From Roseivirga sp. UBA6061 (GTDB lineage Bacteria; Bacteroidota; Bacteroidia; Cytophagales; Cyclobacteriaceae), in the NCBI GenBank assembly GCA_002427745.1, contig DIYF01000146.1, positions 1-7,704 of the forward strand: a stretch of 7,704 nt of DNA. The letters run 5' to 3'. The notes beneath the pieces were generated by a model. That model was not told the DNA's origin. It searched no databases and saw only the letters and a program-made list of their open reading frames with translations. Numbering within the stretch: the first letter of the stretch is position 1; the number at the start of each line of letters is the position of its first letter. Made by a program: the position numbers and the translations under genes. Below are positions 6,526 through 7,704 of the stretch, in pieces.

Positions 6526-6850
6526 ACTTAGATTTAAAATATCTTTCCAACTTACCGCTGTCGTTCACTTTTCTACCGGTTCTGGCAGCTTGTCCTGAAG
6601 CAGGATCTACTACCATAAGGTTTGAAAGGTGGACAGACGCCTCAGTTTTTTCAATTCCCCCGTTAGGGTTGGTTGCAGAAGGTTTCGTGTGCTTAGAAAC
6701 AACATTTACTCCTTCAACAATCGCTCTGTACTTAGAAGGAAAAACCTCCAGTACTTTACCAGTCTTACCTCTGGAATTACCAGCCAATACTTTTACAGTA
6801 TCACCTTTCTTCACATGAAGTTTAGCAGGTGCATTTACATTAGTCTTCAT
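6524..6850 (-). CDS. rplX: 50S ribosomal protein L24 (uL24)
   Basis: A 108-residue protein, close to the usual 100-110. L24 is an early assembly initiator of the 50S subunit and sits at the tunnel exit. A KOW motif is visible at about residues 12-33 (HVKKGDTVKVLAGNSRGKTG), followed by GVNVVSKHTKPS and the NPNGGIEKTEASVHLSNLM block typical of bacterial L24. The stop codon is TAG, unlike the TAA or TGA of its neighbours, and its last bases form part of the Shine-Dalgarno-like sequence of rplE. Confidence 0.97.
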   Translation of the reverse strand: MKTNVNAPAKLHVKKGDTVKVLAGNSRGKTGKVLEVFPSKYRAIVEGVNVVSKHTKPSATNPNGGIEKTEASVHLSNLMVVDPASGQAARTGRKVNDSGKLERYFKSK

Positions 6851-6853
6851 CGC

Positions 6854-7222
6854 TTATAGTACTTCAGGGGCCAATGAAACAATTTTCATGAATTGCTTCT
6901 CTCGCAATTCTCTGGCTACCGGGCCGAACATACGCGTGCCTCTCGGCTCATCGTTTGCGGTCAACAACACAGCAGCATTATCTTCAAATCTGATGTAAGA
7001 GCCGTCTTTCCTTCTCACTTCCTTCTTGGTTCTCACCACGACAGCCTTAGATACAGTTCCTTTTTTCAAGTTGCTTGAAGAATGGGCAGCCTTCACAGAG
7101 ACCACTATCTTATCACCAACAGAGGCGTACTTCTTCTTTGTTCCGCCCAATACGCGGATACAAAGCACTTCTTTAGCACCACTGTTATCTGCAACGTTCA
7201 ATCTTGATTCTTGCCTGATCAT
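6854..7222 (-). CDS. rplN: 50S ribosomal protein L14 (uL14)
   Basis: A 122-residue protein, exactly the common bacterial L14 length. L14 binds 23S rRNA and contacts 16S rRNA in an intersubunit bridge; it is also the docking site of the silencing factor RsfS. The N-terminus ([19 protein letters not shown]) and the signature around residues 52-88 ([20 protein letters not shown], then [14 protein letters not shown]) are classic for the family, as is the ending [11 protein letters not shown]. It begins two bases after the rpsQ stop and ends three bases before rplX. The call is certain at family level. Confidence 0.98.
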   Translation of the reverse strand: MIRQESRLNVADNSGAKEVLCIRVLGGTKKKYASVGDKIVVSVKAAHSSSNLKKGTVSKAVVVRTKKEVRRKDGSYIRFEDNAAVLLTANDEPRGTRMFGPVARELREKQFMKIVSLAPEVL

Positions 7223-7224
7223 GA

Positions 7225-7482
7225 TTACTTAGCTCTTTCTATGATTTCAACTAATCTCCAACGCTTATTCTTACTCAGCGGACGAGTCTCCATGATGCGA
7301 ACAGTATCACCGATACCGACATCATTCTTTTCGTCATGAGCGGAAAATTTGGTAGTCTTATTAACAAACTTTCCATAAATCGGGTGCTTCTCTCTTCGCT
7401 CCACAGCGACAGTAATGGTTTTATCCATTTTGTTGCTGGTTACGATCCCGATTCTTTCTTTTCTAAGATTTCTGGTCTCCAT
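7225..7482 (-). CDS. rpsQ: 30S ribosomal protein S17 (uS17)
   Basis: An 85-residue OB-fold protein that binds 16S rRNA early in 30S assembly. Typical S17 features are visible: a [14 protein letters not shown] segment near residues 12-25, then [13 protein letters not shown], the HDEKN turn, and the conserved [20 protein letters not shown] block towards the C-terminus. The length is normal for a bacterial S17. The gene starts 7 bases after rpmC and ends two bases before the rplN start, so it sits in a tightly packed transcription unit. Nothing is missing or unusual. Confidence 0.97.
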   Translation of the reverse strand: METRNLRKERIGIVTSNKMDKTITVAVERREKHPIYGKFVNKTTKFSAHDEKNDVGIGDTVRIMETRPLSKNKRWRLVEIIERAK

Positions 7483-7489
7483 GCGTCTT

Positions 7490-7684
7490 TTATTTAGCCA
7501 GTTCTTTTGCTCTTAATTCAGTCTGTAATCTCGCAATCAATTTTCTTGATTGTCTGATTTTCATTGGATTCTCGATAGGAGAAATCGCGTGAGCAAAGTT
7601 TAACTTTCCAAGATTGTCTTGTTCAGTCTTTAGCTTTTCGTTTAGCTCCTCAATAGTGAGTGCTTTGATCTCTGAATTCTTCAT
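7490..7684 (-). CDS. rpmC: 50S ribosomal protein L29 (uL29)
   Basis: A 64-residue protein of the usual L29 length. L29 binds 23S rRNA near the peptide exit tunnel, where it helps form the docking surface for trigger factor and the signal recognition particle. The sequence shows the expected two-helix build: an acidic/basic first helix ([14 protein letters not shown]), a central [14 protein letters not shown] segment, then [16 protein letters not shown] near the C-terminus. The start ATG follows the presumed rplP stop by two bases, which suggests translational coupling. The stop lies 7 bases before rpsQ. No strong Shine-Dalgarno is visible. Family and position in the L16-L29-S17 order agree, so the call is secure. 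Confidence 0.96.
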   Translation of the reverse strand: MKNSEIKALTIEELNEKLKTEQDNLGKLNFAHAISPIENPMKIRQSRKLIARLQTELRAKELAK

Positions 7685-7686
7685 AA

Positions 7687-7704
7687 CTATCCAACGTAAT
7701 CTCT
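7687..7704 (-). CDS. rplP: Ribosomal protein L16, last five codons only (partial)
   Basis: Read on the minus strand, the last bases of the window give the codons R-D-Y-V-G followed by a TAG stop, two bases before the rpmC start codon. L16 (rplP) is the gene that normally precedes rpmC in this cluster, and an Arg-Asp-Tyr ending suits the L16 family in Bacteroidetes. The identification rests on gene order plus five residues, so it is an inference. The rest of the gene lies outside the window. Confidence 0.6.
   Translation of the reverse strand, partial: RDYVG

Noticed and set aside
1..7704. Mobile elements, CRISPR arrays, tRNA or rRNA genes, or a new protein system
   Set aside because: Coding sequence is almost continuous and every frame of substance is a recognised housekeeping gene; no terminal repeats, spaced repeats or cloverleaf-like segments were seen.

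Overview
The window is one stretch of the bacterial S10-spc-alpha ribosomal-protein supercluster. Every gene lies on the minus strand, so transcription runs from high to low coordinates. The order in the direction of transcription is rplP (last codons only), rpmC, rpsQ, rplN, rplX, rplE, rpsN, rpsH, rplF, rplR, rpsE, rpmD, rplO, secY, map, infA, rpmJ, rpsM and rpsK (cut by the window edge). The genes rpmD (59 aa), rpmJ (38 aa) and the two edge fragments were found by translating the gaps by hand.

The organism is very probably a member of the Bacteroidetes (Bacteroidota), perhaps of the Cytophagales. Four things point there: map directly follows secY with no adk between them; L36 and S14 are both the zinc-ligand-free type; most start codons have A/T-rich upstream sequence and no Shine-Dalgarno; and the one clear promoter matches the Bacteroidetes pattern TTTG / TAnnTTTG. 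The genus-level placement is a guess.

Layout: 7704-5679 encodes large- and small-subunit proteins L16 (end), L29, S17, L14, L24, L5 and S14. Next comes a 159-base gap (5520-5678), the only sizeable non-coding stretch. It holds a terminator-like hairpin overlapping the rpsN stop codon, a promoter and a structured leader. From 5519 to 3046 the genes encode S8, L6, L18, S5, L30 and L15. SecY, the core of the protein-export channel, and methionine aminopeptidase follow (3041-937), then IF-1, L36, S13 and the start of S11 (935-1). Elsewhere genes are separated by 1-43 bases, as expected of co-transcribed and probably translationally coupled genes. The products assemble both ribosomal subunits, start translation, insert proteins into the membrane and trim the initiator methionine.

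No mobile element, CRISPR array, tRNA, rRNA or unfamiliar protein was seen. The coding content is conserved housekeeping. The points worth following are in the RNA and regulatory layer: the rpsN-rpsH junction, a small hairpin before rpsK, and an unusual Shine-Dalgarno before rplE.
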